A stretch of 64,000 nucleotides of DNA from Aulostomus chinensis. Taxonomy: Eukaryota > Chordata > Actinopteri > Syngnathiformes > Aulostomidae. How positions within the stretch are numbered: the stretch's first letter is position 1; each line of letters starts with the position of its first letter. The DNA lies in contig JBBMOA010000001.1 in NCBI GenBank assembly GCA_037954235.1, forward strand, positions 30,587,074-30,651,073, written 5' to 3'. Shown here one piece after another: positions 14,778-30,800 of this stretch. The notes under the pieces were generated by a model. The model ran no database searches, was not told the origin of the DNA, and saw only the letters and a program-made list of their open reading frames with translations. Made by a program: the position numbers and the translations under genes.

Positions 14778-17700
14778 CAACTCCTACTACATGACTGTCA
14801 GCATCACTTTGAGGTTGTTCGAAACTTTCACTCCATTACTGTTAGCATCATTTTGAGATCATGAGCAATTCTTCCGACATCACTGTCGCATTATATTGAG
14901 GTTCATAGCAACTCTTACTACATGACTGTCAGCATCACTTTGAGGTTATTCGAAACACTTACTACATTACTGTAAGCATCACTGACTTGATTAGCAACTA
15001 TCACTCCATTACTGTTAGCATCTTTTTGAGATCATTACCAATTCTTCTGACATCACTGTAGCATCATTTTAAGTTCATTAGCAATTCTTCCGACATCACT
15101 GTCGCAATATTTTGAGGTTCGTAGCAACTTTTACTACATTACTGTCGCATTATTTTGAGGTTCGTAGCAACTCTTAGTACATGACTGTCAGCATCACTTT
15201 GAGGTTATTCAAAACGTTCACTCCATTACTGTTCGAATCATTTTGAGATCATTACCAATTCTTCTGACATCACTGTCGCATTATTTTGAGGTTCGTACTA
15301 ACTTAAGTACATGACTGTCGCATTATTTTGAGGTTTGTAGCAACACTTACGACATGACTTTCAGCATCACTTTGAGGTTATTCGAAACACTTACTACATT
15401 ACTGCAAGCATCACTGAGTTGATAAGCAACTATCACTACATTACTGTTAGCATCATTTTAAGTTCATTAGCAATTCTTACTACATCACTGTCGCATTATT
15501 TTGAGGTTCGTAGCAACTCTTGCTACATGACTGTCAGCATCACTTTGAGGTTATTCGAAACACTTACTACATTACTGCAAGCATCACTGAGTTGATAAGC
15601 AACTATCACTACATTACTGTTAGCATCATTTTAAGTTCATTAGCAATTCTTCCGACATCACTGTCGCAATATTACTGTCGCATTATTTTGAGGTTCGTAG
15701 CAACTCTTCGTACATGACTGTCAGCATCACTTTGAGGTTATTCAAAGTTTCACTCCATTACTTTTAGCATCATTTTGAGTTCATTAGCAATTCTTACTAC
15801 ATCACTGTCGCATCAGTTTGAGATTATTAGCAATTCTTCCGACATCACTGTCGCAATATTTTAAGGTTCGTAGCAACTCTTACTACATTACTGTCGCATT
15901 ATTTTAAGGTTCGTAGCAGCTCTTAGTACATGACTGTCAGCATCACTGAGGTTATTCGAAACACTTACTACATTACTGTAAGCATCACTGAGTTGATTAG
16001 CAACTATCACTACATTACTGTTAGCATCATTTTGAGTTCATTAGGAATTCTTCCTACATCACTGTCGCAATATTTTGAGGTTCGTAGCAACTTTTACTAC
16101 ATTACTGTCGCATTATTTTGAGGTTCGTAGCAACTCTTAGTACATGACTGTCAGCATCACTTTGAGGTTATTCGAAAGTTTCACTCCATTACATTTAGCA
16201 TCATTTTGAGTTCATTAGCGATTCTTACTACATCACTGTCGCATTATTTTGAGGTTCGTAGCAACTCTTGCTACATGACTGTCAGCATCACTTTGAGGTT
16301 ATTCGAAACACTTACTACATTACTGCAAGCATCACTGAGTTGATAAGCAACTATCACTACATTACTGTTAGCATCATTTTAAGTTCATTAGCAATTCTTC
16401 CGACATCACTGTCGTAATATTACTGTCGCATTATTTTGAGGTTCGTAGCAACTCTTACTACATTACTGTCAGCATCACTTTGAGTTTATTAGCAACTATC
16501 ACTACATTACTGTTCGCATCATTTTGCGTTGTTGAGCAATTCTCACGACATCACCGTAGCATTAAATTGAGTTCATTAGCAACTCTTACTAAATGACTGT
16601 CAGCATGACTTTGAGGTTGTTCGAAACTCTTACTACATTACTGTAAGCATCACTGAGTTTCTTAGCTACTATCACTGCATTACTGTTAGCATCATTTTAA
16701 GTTCATTAGCAATTCTTACGACATCACTTTTGCAATATTTTGAGGTTCGTAGCAACACTTACTACATGACTGTCAGCATCACTTTGAGGTTATTCGAAAC
16801 TTTCACTCCATTACTGTTAGCATCATTTTGAGTTCATTAGCAATTCTTACTACATCACTGTTGCATCAGTTTGAGATCATTAACAATTCTTTTGACATTA
16901 CTGTCGCATTATTTTGAGGTTCGAAGCAACTCTTACTACATTACTGTCAGCATCACTTTGAGTTCATTAGCAACTATCACTGCATTACTTTTAGCATCAT
17001 TTTGAGGTTAGAAGCAACTCTCACTACATGACTGTCAGCATCACTTTGAGTTTATTAGCAACTATCCCTACATTACTGTTAGCATCATTTTGAGTTCATG
17101 AGCAATTCTCACGACATCACTGCAGCATTGAATTGAGTTCATTAGCAAGTCTTACTAAATCACTGTCAGCATCACTTTGAGGTTGTTCGAAACTCTTACT
17201 ACATTACTCTAAGCATCACTGAGTTTCTTAGCAACTTTCACTACATTACGGTTAGCATCATCTTGAGTTCGTGAGCGATTCTTCCGACATCACTGTCGCA
17301 ATATTTTGAGGTTCGTAGCAACTTTTACTACATTACTGTCGCATTTTTTTGAGGTTCGTACCAACTCTTAGTACATGACTGTCAGCATCACTTTGAGGTT
17401 TTTCGAAACTTTCACGCCATTACTGTTAGCATCATTTTGAGTTCATTAGCAATTCTTACTACATCACTGTCGCATCAGTTTGAGATCATTCGCAATTCTT
17501 CCGACATCACTGTCGCATCATTTTGAGGTTCGTAGCAACTCTTAGTACAAGACTGTCAGCATCACTTTGAGGTTATTCGAAACACTTACTACATTACTGT
17601 AAGCATCACTGAGTTGATTAGCAACTATCACTACATTACTGTTAGCATCATTTTGAGTTCATTAGCAATTCTTCCGACATCACTGTCGCAATATTTTGAG

Positions 17701-18965
17701 GTTCGTAGCAACTTTTACTACATTACTGTCGCATTATTTTGAGGTTCGTAGCAACTCTTAGTACATGACTGTCAACATCACTTTGAGGTTATTCGAAACT
17801 TTCACTCCATCACTGTTAGCATCATTTTGAGTTCATTAGCAATTCTTACTACATCACTGTCACATCATTTTGAGATCATTAGCAATTCTTACTACATCAC
17901 TGTCGCATTATTTTGAGGTTCGAAGCAACTCTTACTACATTACTGTCAGCATCACTTTGAGTTCATTAGCAACTATCACTGCATTACTTTTAGCATCATT
18001 TTGAGGTTAGAAGCAACTCTCACTACATGACTGTCAGCATCACTTTGAGTTTATTAGCAATTCTTACGACATCACTGTCGCATCATTTTGAGATCATTAG
18101 CGATTCTTCCGACATCACTGTCGCATCATTTTGAGGTTCGTAGCAACTCTTACTACATTATTGTTGCATTATTTTATGGTTCGTAGCAACTCTTACTACA
18201 TTACTGTCATCATCACTTTGAGTTTATTAGCAACTATCACTACATTACTGTTAGCATCACTTTGAGGTTGTTCGAAACTCTTACTACATGACTGTCAGCA
18301 TCACTTTGAAGTTGTTCGAAACACTTACTACATGACTGTCAGCATCACTTTGAGGTTGTTCGAAACTCTTACTACATTACTGTAAGCATCACTGAGTTTA
18401 TTAGCAACTATCACTACATTACTGTTAGCATCATCTTGAGTTCATTGGCAATTCTTACGACATCACTGTCGCATGATTTTGAGATCATTAGCTATTCTTC
18501 TGACATCACTGTCGCATTTTTTTGAGGTTCGTAGCAACTATTACTACATTACTGTCAGCATCACTTTGAGGTTGTTCGAAACGTTCACTCCATTACTGTT
18601 AGCATCATTTTGAGATCTTTAGCAATTCATCTGACATCACTGTCGCAATATTTTGAGGTTCGTAGCAACTTTTTCTACATTACTGTCGCATTATTTTGAG
18701 GTTCATAGCAACTCTTACTACATGACCGTCAGCATCACTTTGAGGTTATTCGAAACTTTCACTCCATTACTGTTAGCATCATTTTGAGTTCATTAGCAAT
18801 TCTTCCGACATCACTGTCGCATTATTTTGAGGTTCGTAGAAACTCTTACTACATGACTGTCAGCATCACTTTGAGGTTATTCGAAACTTTCACTCCATCA
18901 CTGTTAGGATCATTTTGAGTTCATTAGCAATTCTTACTAAATCACTGTTGCATCATTTTGAGATC

Positions 18966-21644
18966 ATTTGCAATTCTTCCGACATCACTGTTGCATTATT
19001 TTGAGGTTCGTAGAAACTCTTACTACATGAGGTTGAGGTTATTTGAAACGTTCACTCCATTACTGTTAGCATCATTTTGAGTTCATTAGCAATTCTTACG
19101 ACATCACTGTCGCTTCATTTTGAGATCATTAGCAATTCTTCCGACATCACTGTTGCATTATTTTGAGGTTCGTAGAAACTCTTACTGCATGACTTTCAGC
19201 ATCACTTTGAGGTTGTTCGAAACACTTAGTACATTACTGTAAGCATCACTGAGTTGATTAGCAACTATCACTACATTACTGTTAGCATCATTTTGAGTTC
19301 ATTAGCAATTCTTCCGACATCACTGTCGCAATATTTTGAGGTTCGTATTAACTCTTACTACATGACTGTCAGCATCACTTTGAGGTTATTCGAAACTTTC
19401 ACTCCATGAATGTTCGCATAATTTTGAGTTCATTAGCAATTCTTACTAAATCACTGTCGCATCATTTTGAGATCATTAGCAATTCTTCTGACATCACTGT
19501 TGCATTATTTTGAGGTTCGTAGCAACTCTTACTACATCACTGTAGCATTATTTTGAGGTTCATAGCAACTCTTACTACATGACTGTCAGCATCACTTTGA
19601 GGTTGTTCGAAACACTTACTACATTACTGTAAGCATCACTGAGTTGATTAGCAACTATCACTACATTACTGTTTGCATCATCTTGAGTTCATCAAAAATT
19701 CCTCCGACCTCACTGTCGAAATATTTTGAGGTTCGTAGCAACTTTTACTACATTACTGTCGCATTATTTTGAGGTTCGTAGCAACTCTTACTACATGACT
19801 GTCAGCATCACTTTGAGGTTATTTGAAACGTTCACTCCATTACTGTACGCATCATTTTGAGTTCATTCGCAATTCTTACTACATAACTGTCGCATCATTT
19901 TGAGATCATTAGCAATTCTTCCGACATCACTGTTGCATTATTTTGAGGTTCGTAGAAACTCTTACTACATGACTGTCAATATCACTTTGAGGTTATTTGA
20001 AACGTTCACTCCATTACTGTTAGCATCATTTTGAGTTCATTAGCAATTCTTACGACATCACTGTCGCAATATTTTGAGGTTCGTATTAACTCTAACTACA
20101 TGTCTGTCAGCATCACTTTGAGGTTATTCGAAACTTTCACTCCATTAATGTTAGCATCATTTTGAGTTCATTAGCAATTCTTACGACATCACTGTAGCAT
20201 CATTTTGAGATCATTAGCAATTCTTACTAAATCACTGTAGCATCATTTTGAGATCATTAGCAACTCTTCTGACAGCACTGTCGCATTATTTTTTGGTTTG
20301 TAGCAACTCTTACTACATGACTGTTGCATTATTTAAAGGTTCGTAGCAACTCTTCCTAAATGACTGTCAGCATCACTTTGAGGTTGTTCGAAACTTTCAC
20401 TCCATTCCTTTTAGCACCCTTTTGAGTTCATTAGCAATTCTTACTACATCACTGTCGCATCATTTTGAGATCATTAGCAATTCTTCCGACATCACTGTCG
20501 CAATATTTTGAGGTTCGTATTAACTCTTACTACATGTCTGTCAGCATCACTTTGAGGTTATTCTAAACTTTCACTCCATTAATGTTAGCATCATTTTGAG
20601 TTCATTAGCAATTCTTACTAAATCACTGTGGCATCATTTTGAGATCATAAGAAATTCTTACTAAATCACTGTAGCATCATTTTGAGATCATTAGCAATTC
20701 TTCCGACATCACTGTTGCATTATTTTGAGGTTCGTAGAAACTCTTACTACATGAGGTTGAGGTTATTTGAAACGTTCACTCCATTACTGTTAGCATCATT
20801 TTGAGTTCATTAGCAGTTCTTACGACATCACTGTCGCTTCATTTTGAGATCATTAGCAATTCTTCCGACATCACTGTCGCATTATTTTGAGGTTCGTAGA
20901 AACTCTTACTGCATGACTGTCAGCATCACTTTGAGGTTGTTCGAAACACTTAGTACATTACTGTAAGTATCACTGAGTTGATTAGCAACTATCACTACAT
21001 TACTGTTAGCATCATTTTGAGTTCATTAGCAATTCTTCCGACATCACTGTCGCAATATTTTGAGGTTCGTATTAACTCTTACTACATGACTGTCAGCATC
21101 ACTTTGAGGTTATTCGAAACTTTCACTCCATGAATGTTAGCATAATTTTGAGTTCATTAGCAATTCTGACTAAATCACTGTCGCATCATTTTGAGATCAT
21201 TAGCAATTCTTCTGACATCACTGTCGCATTATTTTGAGGTTCGTAGCAACTCTTACTACATCACTGTAGCGTTATTTTGAGGTTCATAGCAACTCTTACT
21301 ACATGACTGTCAGCATCACTTTGAGGTTGTTCGAAACACTTACTACATTACTGTAAGCATCACTGAGTTGATTAGCAACTATCACTACATTACTGTTAGC
21401 ATCATCTTGAGTTCATTAAAAATTCCTCCGACCTCACTGTCGAAATATTTTGAGGTTCGTAGCAACTTTTACTACATTACTGTCGCATTATTTTGAGGTT
21501 CGTTGCAACTCTTACTACATGACTGTCAGCATCACTTTGAGGTTATTTGAAACGTTCACTCCATTACTGTACGCATCATTTTGAGTTCATTAGCAATTCT
21601 TACTACATAACTGTCGCATCATTTTGAGATCATTAGCAATTCTT
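18966..21644 (+). repeat. Long satellite duplication at 1,724-bp spacing
   Basis: The rare truncated monomer tactacatgaggttgaggtt lies at 19021 and 20745. The variant tactgtacgcatc lies at 19841 and 21565. Both pairs are 1,724 bp apart. Shared variants run for about 950 bp in each copy (about 18966-19920 and 20690-21644). Confidence 0.85.
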
Positions 21645-24600
21645 ACTACATCACTGTCGCATTATTTTTTTAGGTTCGTAGCAACTCTTACTACATGACT
21701 GTCAGCATCACTTTGAGGTTGTTCGAAATGTTCACTCCATTACTGTTAGCATCATTTTGAGATCATTAGCAATTCTTACTTAATCACTGTCGCATCATTT
21801 TGAGATCTTTAGCAATTCTTCCGACATCACTGTCGCAATATTTTGAGGTTCGTATTAACTCTTACTACATGACTGTCAGTATCACTTTGAGGTTGTTCGA
21901 AACTTTCACTCCATTAATTTTAGCATCATTTTGAGTTCAGTAGCAATTCTTACTAAGTCACTGTAGCATAATTTTGAGATCATTAGCAATTCTTACGAAA
22001 TCACTGTCGCATCATTTTGAGATCTTTAGCAATTCTTCTGACATCACTGTCGCATTATTTTGAGGTTCGTAGCAACTCTTACTGCATGACTGTCAGCATC
22101 ACTTTGAGGTTGTTCGAAACACTTAGTACATTACTGTAAGCATCACTGAGTTGATCAGCAACTATCACTACATTACTGTTCGCATCATTTTGAGTTCATT
22201 AGCAATTCTTACGAAATCACTGTAGCATCATTTTTAGATCATTAGCAATTCTTACTAAATCACTGTAGCATCATTTTGAGATCATTAGCAATTCTTCTGA
22301 CATCACTGTCGCATTATTTTTGAGGTTCGTAGCAACTCTTACTACATGACTGTCAGCATCACTTTGAGGTTGTTCGAAATGTTCACTCCATTACTGTTAG
22401 CATCATTTTGAGTTCATTAGCAATTCTTACTAAATCACTGTCGCATCATTTTGAGATCTTTTGCAATTCTTCTGACATCACTGTCGCATTATTTTGAGAT
22501 TCATAGCAACTCTTACTACATGACTGTCAGCGTGACTTTGAGGTTATTCGAAACACTTACTACATTACTGAAAGCATCACTGAGTTGATTACCAACTATC
22601 ACTACATTACTGTTAGCATCGTTTTGAGTTCAATAGCAATTCTTACGACATCACTGTCAGCATCATTTTTTATTCACTCGCAACTCAAACCACATGACTG
22701 TCAGCATCACTTTGAGGTTATTCGAAACTTTCACTCCATTACTGTTAGCACCCTTTTGAGTTCATTAGCAATTCTTACTACATCACTGTCGCATCATTTT
22801 GAGATCATTAGCAATTCTTCCGACATCACTGTCGCAATATTTTGATGTTCGTATTAACTCTTACTAAATGACTGTCAGCATCACTTTGAGGTTATTCGAA
22901 ACTTTCACTCCATTAAAGTTAGCATCATTTTGAGATCATTAGCAATTCTTACTAAATCACTGTCGCATCATCTTGAGTTCATTAGCAATTCTTCTGACAT
23001 CACTGTCGCAATATTTTGAGGTTTGTCGCAACTTTTACTACATTACTGTCGCATTATTTTGAGGTTCGTAGCAACTCTTACTACATGACTGTCAGCATCA
23101 CTTTGAGTTTATTAGCAACTATCACTACATTACTGTTAGCATCATTTTGAGTTAATGAGCAATTCTCACGACATCACTGTAGCATTGAATTGAGTTCATT
23201 AGCAACTCTTAGTACGTGACTGTCAGCATCACTTTGAGGTTGTTCGAAAGTTTCACTCCATTACTGTTAGCATCATTTTGAGTTCATTAGCGATTCTTAC
23301 TACATCACTGTCGCATCATTTTGAGATCATTAGCAATTCTTCCGACATCACTGTCGCATTATTTTGAGGTTCGTAGCAACTCTTGCTACATGACTGTCAG
23401 CATCACTTTGAGGTTATTCGAAACTCTTACTACATTACTTTAAGCATCACTGAGTTTCTTAGCAACTATCGCTACATTACTGTTAGCATCATCTTGAGTT
23501 CATTAGCAATTCTTCCGACATCACTGTCGCAATATTTTGAGGTTCGTAGCAACTTAAATACATGATTGTCGCATTATTTTGAGGTTTGTAGCAACTTTTA
23601 CTACATTACTGTCGCATTATTTTGAGGTTCGTAGCAACTCTTAGTACATGACTGTCAGCATCACTTTGAGGTTATTCGAAACGTTCACTCCATTACTGTT
23701 AGCATCATTTTGAGATCATTACCAATTCTTCTGACATCACTGTCGCATTATTTTGAGGTTCGAAGCAGCTCTTAGTACATGACTGTCAGCATCACTTTGA
23801 GGTTATTCGAAACACTTACTACATTACTGTAAGCATCACTGAGTTGATTAGCAACTATCACTACATTACTGTTAGCATCATTTTGAGTTCATTAGGAATT
23901 CTTCCGGCATCACTTTTGCAATATTTTGAGGTTCGTTACAACACTTACTACATGACTTTCAGCATCACTTTGAGGTTATTCGAAACTTTCACTCCATTAC
24001 TGTTAGCATCATTTTGAGTTCATTAGCAATTCTTACGATATCACTGTCGCATCATTTTGAGATCATTAGCAATTCTTACGACATCACTGTCGCAATATTT
24101 TGAGGTTCGTATTAACTCTTACTACATGTCTGTCAGCATCACTTTGAGGTTATTCGAAACTTATACTCCATTAATGTTAGCATCATTTTGAGTTCATTAG
24201 CAATTCTGACTAAATCACTGTAGCATCATTTTGAGATCATAAGAAATTCTTACTAAATCACTGTAGCATCATTTTGAGATCATTAGCAATTCTTCTGACA
24301 TCACTGTCGCATTATTTTTGAGGTTCGTAGCAACTCTTACTACATGACTGTCAGCATCACTTTGAGGTTGTTCGAAACTTTCACTCCATGAATGTTAGCA
24401 TAATTTTGAGTTCATTAGCAATTCTTACTAAATCACTGTCGCATCATTTTGAGGTCATTAGCTATTCTTCTGACATCACTGTCGCATTATTTTGAGGTTC
24501 GTAGCAACTCTTACTACATCACTGTAGCATTATTTTGAGGTTCATAGCAACTCTTACTACATGACTGTCAGCATCACTTTGAGGTTGTTCGAAACACTAA

Positions 24601-25439
24601 CTACATTACTGTAAGCATCACTGATTTTATTAGCAACTATCACTACATTACTGTTAGCATCATTTTGAGTTCAATAGCAATTCTTACGACATCACTGTCA
24701 GCATCATTTTTTATTTACTCCCAACTCAAACCACATGACTGTCAGCATCACTTTGAGGTTATTTGAAACTTTCACTCCATTACTGTTAGCGCCCTTTTGA
24801 GTTCATTAGCAATTCTTACTACATCACTGTCGCATCATTTTGAGATCATTAGCATTTCTTACTACATCACTGTCGCATTATTTTGAGGTTCGTAGCAACT
24901 CTTACTACATTACTGTCAGCATCACTTTGAGTTTGTTCGAAACGTTCACTCCATTACTGTTAGCATCATTTTGAGTTTATTAGCAATTCTAACTAAATCA
25001 CTGTCGCATCATTTTGATATCTTTAGAAATTCTTCCGACATCACTGTCGCAATATTTTGAGGTTCCTAGCAACTTTTACGACATTACTGTCGCATTATTT
25101 TGAGGTTCGTTGCAACACTAACTACATGACTGCTAGCATCACTTTGAGGTTAATCGAAACTTTCACTCCATTACTGTTAGCATCATTTTGAGTTCAATTG
25201 CAATTCTTACGACATCACTGTCAGCATCATTTTTTATTTACTCGCAACTCAAACCACATGTCTGTCAGAATCACTTTGAGGTTATTCGAAACTTTCACTC
25301 CATTACTGTTAGCACCCTTTTGAGTTCATTAGCAATTCTTCCTACATGACTGTCAGCATCATTTTTAGATCATTAGCAATTCTTCTGACGTCACTGTCAC
25401 ATTATTTTGAGGTTCATTGCAACTCTTACTACATTACTG

Positions 25440-27861
25440 TCAGCATCACTTTGAGGTTATTCGAAACGTTCACTCCGTTACTGTTAGCATCATTTTGAGT
25501 TCATTAGCAATTCTTACTAAATCACTGTAGCATCTTTTTGAGATCATTAGCAATTCTTCTGACATCACTGTCGCATTATTTTGAGGTTCGTAGCAACTCT
25601 TACTGCATGACTGTCAGCATCACTTTGAGGTTGTTCGAAACTCTTAGTACATTACTGTAAGCATCACTGAGTTGATTAGCAACTATCACTACATTACTGT
25701 TATCATCATTTTGAGTTCATTAGCAATTCTTACTACATCACTGTTGCAATATTTTGAGGTTCGTAGCAACTTTTACGACACTACTGTCGCATTATTTTGA
25801 GGTTCGTAGCAACTCTTACTACATGACTGTCAGCATCATTTTGAGGTTGTTCGAAACACTTACTAAATTACTGTAAGCATCACTGAGTTGATTAGCCACT
25901 ATCACTACATTACTGTTAGCATCGTTTTGAGTTCAAGAGCAATTCTTACGACATCACTGTCAGCATCATTTTTTATTTACTCGCAACTCAAACCACATGT
26001 CTTTCAGAATCACTTTGAGGTTATTCGAAACTTTCACTCCATTACTGTTAACACCCTTTTGAGTTCATTAGCAATTCTTACTACATCACTGTCGCATCAT
26101 TTTGAGATCATTAGCAATTCTTCCAAAAATCACTGTCGCATTATTTTAAGGTTCGTAGCAACACTTACTACATGACTGTCAGCATCATTATTAGATCATT
26201 AGCAATTCTTCTGACGTCACTGTCACATTATTTTGAGGTTCGTAGCAACTCTTACTACATTATTGTTGCATTATTTTAAGGTTCGCAGCAACTCAAACTA
26301 CATTACTGTCAGCATCACTTTGAGTTTATTAGCAACTATCACTACATTACTGTTAGCATCATTTTGAGTTCATTAGCAATTCTTACGACATCACTGTAGC
26401 ATTAAATTCAGTTCATTTGCAACTCTTACTAAATGACAGCATCACTTTGAGGTTGTTCGAAACTCTTACTACATTACTGTAAGTATCACTGAGATTATAG
26501 CAACTATCGCTACATTACTTTTAGCATCATTTTGAGTTCATTAGCAATTCTTACAACATCACTGTCCCATCAGTTTGAGATCATTACCAATTCTTCTGAC
26601 ATCACTGTCGCATTATTTTAAGGTTCGTAGCAACTCTTACTACATGACTGTCAGAATCACTTTGAGGTTGTTCGAAACACTTACTACATTACCGTCAGCA
26701 TCACTGAGTTGATGAGCAACTATCACTACATTACTGTTTGCATCATTTTGAGTTCATTAGCAATTCTTACTACATCACTGTCGCATCATTTTTAGTTAAT
26801 TAGCAATTCTTCTGACATCACTGTCGCATTATTTTGAGGTTCGTAGCAACTTTTACGACATTACTGTTGCATTATTTAAAGGTTCGTAGCAACTCTTACT
26901 ACAATACATTCAGCATCACTTTGAGTTTTTTATCTATTTAAAGACATCACTGTAGCATTAAATTGAGGTTAGTAGCAACTCTTACTGCATGACTTTCAGC
27001 ATCACTTTGAGGTTGTTCGAAACACTTATTACATTACTGTAAGCATCACTTCAGTTTATAGCAACTATCACTACATTACTGTTAGCATCGTTTTGAGTTC
27101 AATAGCAACTCTTACTACATGACTGTCAGCATCACTTTGAGGTTATTCGAAACGTTCACTCCGTTACTGTTAGCATCATTTTGAGTTCATTAGCAATTCT
27201 TACTAAATCACTGTAGCATCATTTTGAGATCATTAGCAATTCTTCTGACATCACTGTCGCATTATTTTGAGGTTCGTAGCAACTCTTACTGCATGACTGT
27301 CAGCATCACTTTGAGGTTGTTCGAAACTCTTAGTACATTACTGTAAGCATCACTGAGTTGATTAGCAACTATCACTACATAACTGTTATCATCATTTCGA
27401 GTTCATTAGCAATTCTTACTACATCACTGTCGCAATATTTTGAGGTTCGTAGCAACTTTTATGACATTACTGTCGCATTATTTTGAGGTTCGTAGCAACT
27501 CTTACTACATGACTGTCAGCATCATTTTGAGGTTGTTCGAAACACTTAGTAAATTACTGTAAGCATCACTGAGTTGATTAGCAACTATCACTACATTACT
27601 GTTTGCATCGTTTTGAGTTCAATAGCAATTCTTACGACATCACTGTCAGGATCATTTTTTATTTACTCGCAACTCAAACCACATGTCTGTCAGAATCACT
27701 TTGAGGTTATTCGAAACTTTCACTCCATTACTGTTAGCACCCTTTTGAGTTCATTAGCAATTCTTACTACATCACTGTCGCATCATTTTGAGATCATTAG
27801 CAATTCTTCCAAAAATCACTGTCGAATTATTTTAAGGTTCGTAGCAACACTTACTACATCA
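25440..27861 (+). repeat. Long satellite duplication at 1,686-bp spacing
   Basis: The rare words tatcatcatt (25701 and 27387) and ttccaaaaat (26121 and 27807) are both 1,686 bp apart. The sequence between them matches monomer by monomer over about 730 bp. Confidence 0.85.
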
Positions 27862-30800
27862 CTGTCGCATCATTTTGAGATCATTAGCAATTCTTCTGAC
27901 ATCACTGTCACATTATTTTGAGGTTCGGAGCAACTTTTACTCCATTATTGTTGCATTATTTTAAGGTTCGTAGCAACTCTTACTACATGACTGTCATAAT
28001 CACTTTGAGGTTGTTCGAAACACTTACTACATTACTGTCAGCATCACTTTGACTTTATTAGCAACTATCATTACATTACTGTTAGCATCATTTTGAGGTT
28101 AGTAGCAACTCTTATTACATGACTGTCAGCATCATTTTGAGATCATTAGCAATTCTTCTGACATCACTGTCGCATTTTTTGAGGTTCATAGCAACTCTTA
28201 CTACATTATTGTTCCATTATTTCGAGGTTCTTAGCAACTCTTAATACATTACTGTCAGCATCACTGTGAGTTCATTAGCAGCTATCACTACATTACTGTT
28301 AGCATCATCTTGAGTTCATTAGCAATTCCTCCGACATCACTGTCGCAATATTTTGAGGTTCGTAGCAACACTTACTACATGACTGTCAGCATCACTTTGA
28401 GGTTATTCGAAACGTTCACTCCATTACTGTTAGCATCATTTTGAGTTCATGAGCAATTCTTACTAAATCACTTTTGAATCATTTTGAGAGCTTTAGCAAT
28501 TCTTCTGACATCACTGTCGCATTATTTTGAGGTTCGTAGCAACTCTTACTACATGACTGTCAGCATCACTTTGAGGTTATTCGAAACACTTACTACATTA
28601 CTTTAAGCATCACTGAGTTTATTAGCAACTATCACTACATTACTGTTAGCATCATTTTAAGTTCATTAGCAATTCTTCCGACATCACTGTCGCAATATTT
28701 TGAGGTTCGTAGCAACTTTTACTACATTACTGTCGCATTATTTTGAGGTTCGTAGCAACACTTACTACATGACTGTAAGCATCACTTTGAGGTTATTTGA
28801 ACGTTTCACTCCATTACTGTTAGCATCATTTTGAGTTCATGAGCAATTCTTACTCCATCACTGTCGCATCATTTTGAGATCATTAGCAGTTCTTCCGACA
28901 TCACTGTCACATTATTTTGAGGTTCGTAGCAACTCTTACTACATTATTTTTGCATTAGTTTAAGGTTCGTAGCAACTCTTACTACATGACTGTCAGCATC
29001 ACTTTGAGGTTGTTCGAAACACTTACTACATCACTGTCAGCATCACTGAGTTCATTAGCAACTATCACTACATTACTGTTAGCATCATCTTGAGTTCATT
29101 AGCAACTATCACTACATTACTGTTAGCATCATTTTGAGTTTTTGAGCAATTCTCACGACATCACTTTAGCATTAAATTGAGTTCATTAGCAACTGTAACC
29201 TAATGACTGTCAGCATCACTTTAAGGTTTTTCGAAACTCTTACGACATTACTGTAAGCATCACTGAGTTTCTTAGCAACTATCACTACATTACTGTTAGC
29301 ATAATCTTGAGTTCACTAGCAATTCTTCCGACATCACTTTCGCAATATTTTGAGGTTCGTAGCAACTTTTACTACATTACTGTCGCATTATTTTGAGGTT
29401 CGTAGCAACTCTTACTACATGACTGTCAGCATCACTTTGAGGTTTTTCGAAAGTTTCACTCCATTACTTTTAGCATCATCTTGAGTTCATTAGCAATTCT
29501 TCCGACATCACTGTCGCAATATTTTGAGGTTCGTAGCAACTTTTACTACATTACTGTCGCATTATTTTGAGGTTCGTAGCAACTCTTACTACATGACTGT
29601 CAGCATCACTTTGAGGTTTTTCGAAAGTTTCACTCCATTACTGTTAGCATCATCTGGAGTTCATTAGCAAATCTTCCGACATCACTGTCGCAATATTTTG
29701 AGATTCGTGGCAACTTTTACTACATTACTGTCGCATTATTTTGAGGTGCGTAGCAACTGTTAGAACATGACTGTCAGCATCAATTTGAGGTTATTCTAAA
29801 CGTTCACTCCATTACTGTTAGCATCATTTTGAGTTCATTAGCAATTCTTACTAAATCACTGTCGCATCATTTTGAGATCATTAGCAATTCTTCTGACATC
29901 ACTGCCGCAATATTTTGAGGTTCGAAGCAACTCTTACTACATTATTGTTTCATTATTTTAAGGTTCCAAGCAACTCTTACTACATTACTGTCACCATCAC
30001 TTTGAGTTTATTAGCAACTATCACTACATTACTGTTAGCATCATTTTGAGTTTATGAGCAATTCCCACGACATCACTGTAGCATTGAATTGAGTTCAATA
30101 GCAACTCTTACTCAATGACTGTCAGCATCACCTTTAGGTTGTTCGAAGCAACACTTACTACATGACTGTAAGCATCACTTTGAGGTTATTCGAAACTTTC
30201 ACTCCATTACTGTTAGCATCATTTTGAGTTCATTAGCAATTCTTACTACATCACTGTCGCATCATTTTGAGATCATTAGCAATTCTTCCGACATCACTGT
30301 CGCATTACTTTGAGGTTCTTAGCAACTCTTAGTACAAGACTGTCAGCATCACTTTGAGGTTATTCGAAACGTTCACTCCATTACTGTTAGCATCATTTTG
30401 AGTTCATGAACAATTCTTACTAAATCACTGTCGCATCATTTTGAGATCTTTCGCAATTCTTCTGACATCACTGTCGCATTATTTTGAGGTTCATAGCAAT
30501 TTACTACATGACTGTCAGCATCACTTTGAGGTTATTCGAAACACGTAGTACATTACTGTAAGCATCACTGACTTGATTAGCAACTATCACTACATTACTG
30601 TTAGCATCATTTTGAGTTCATTAGCAATTCTTCCGACATCACTGTCGCATTATTTTGAGGTTCGTAGCAACTCTTAGTACATGACTGTCAGCATCACTTT
30701 GAGGTTATTCGAAACGTTCACTCCATTACTGTTAGCATCATTTTGAGTTCATTAGCAATTCTTTCTAAATCACTGTCGCATCATTTTGAGATCATTAGCA

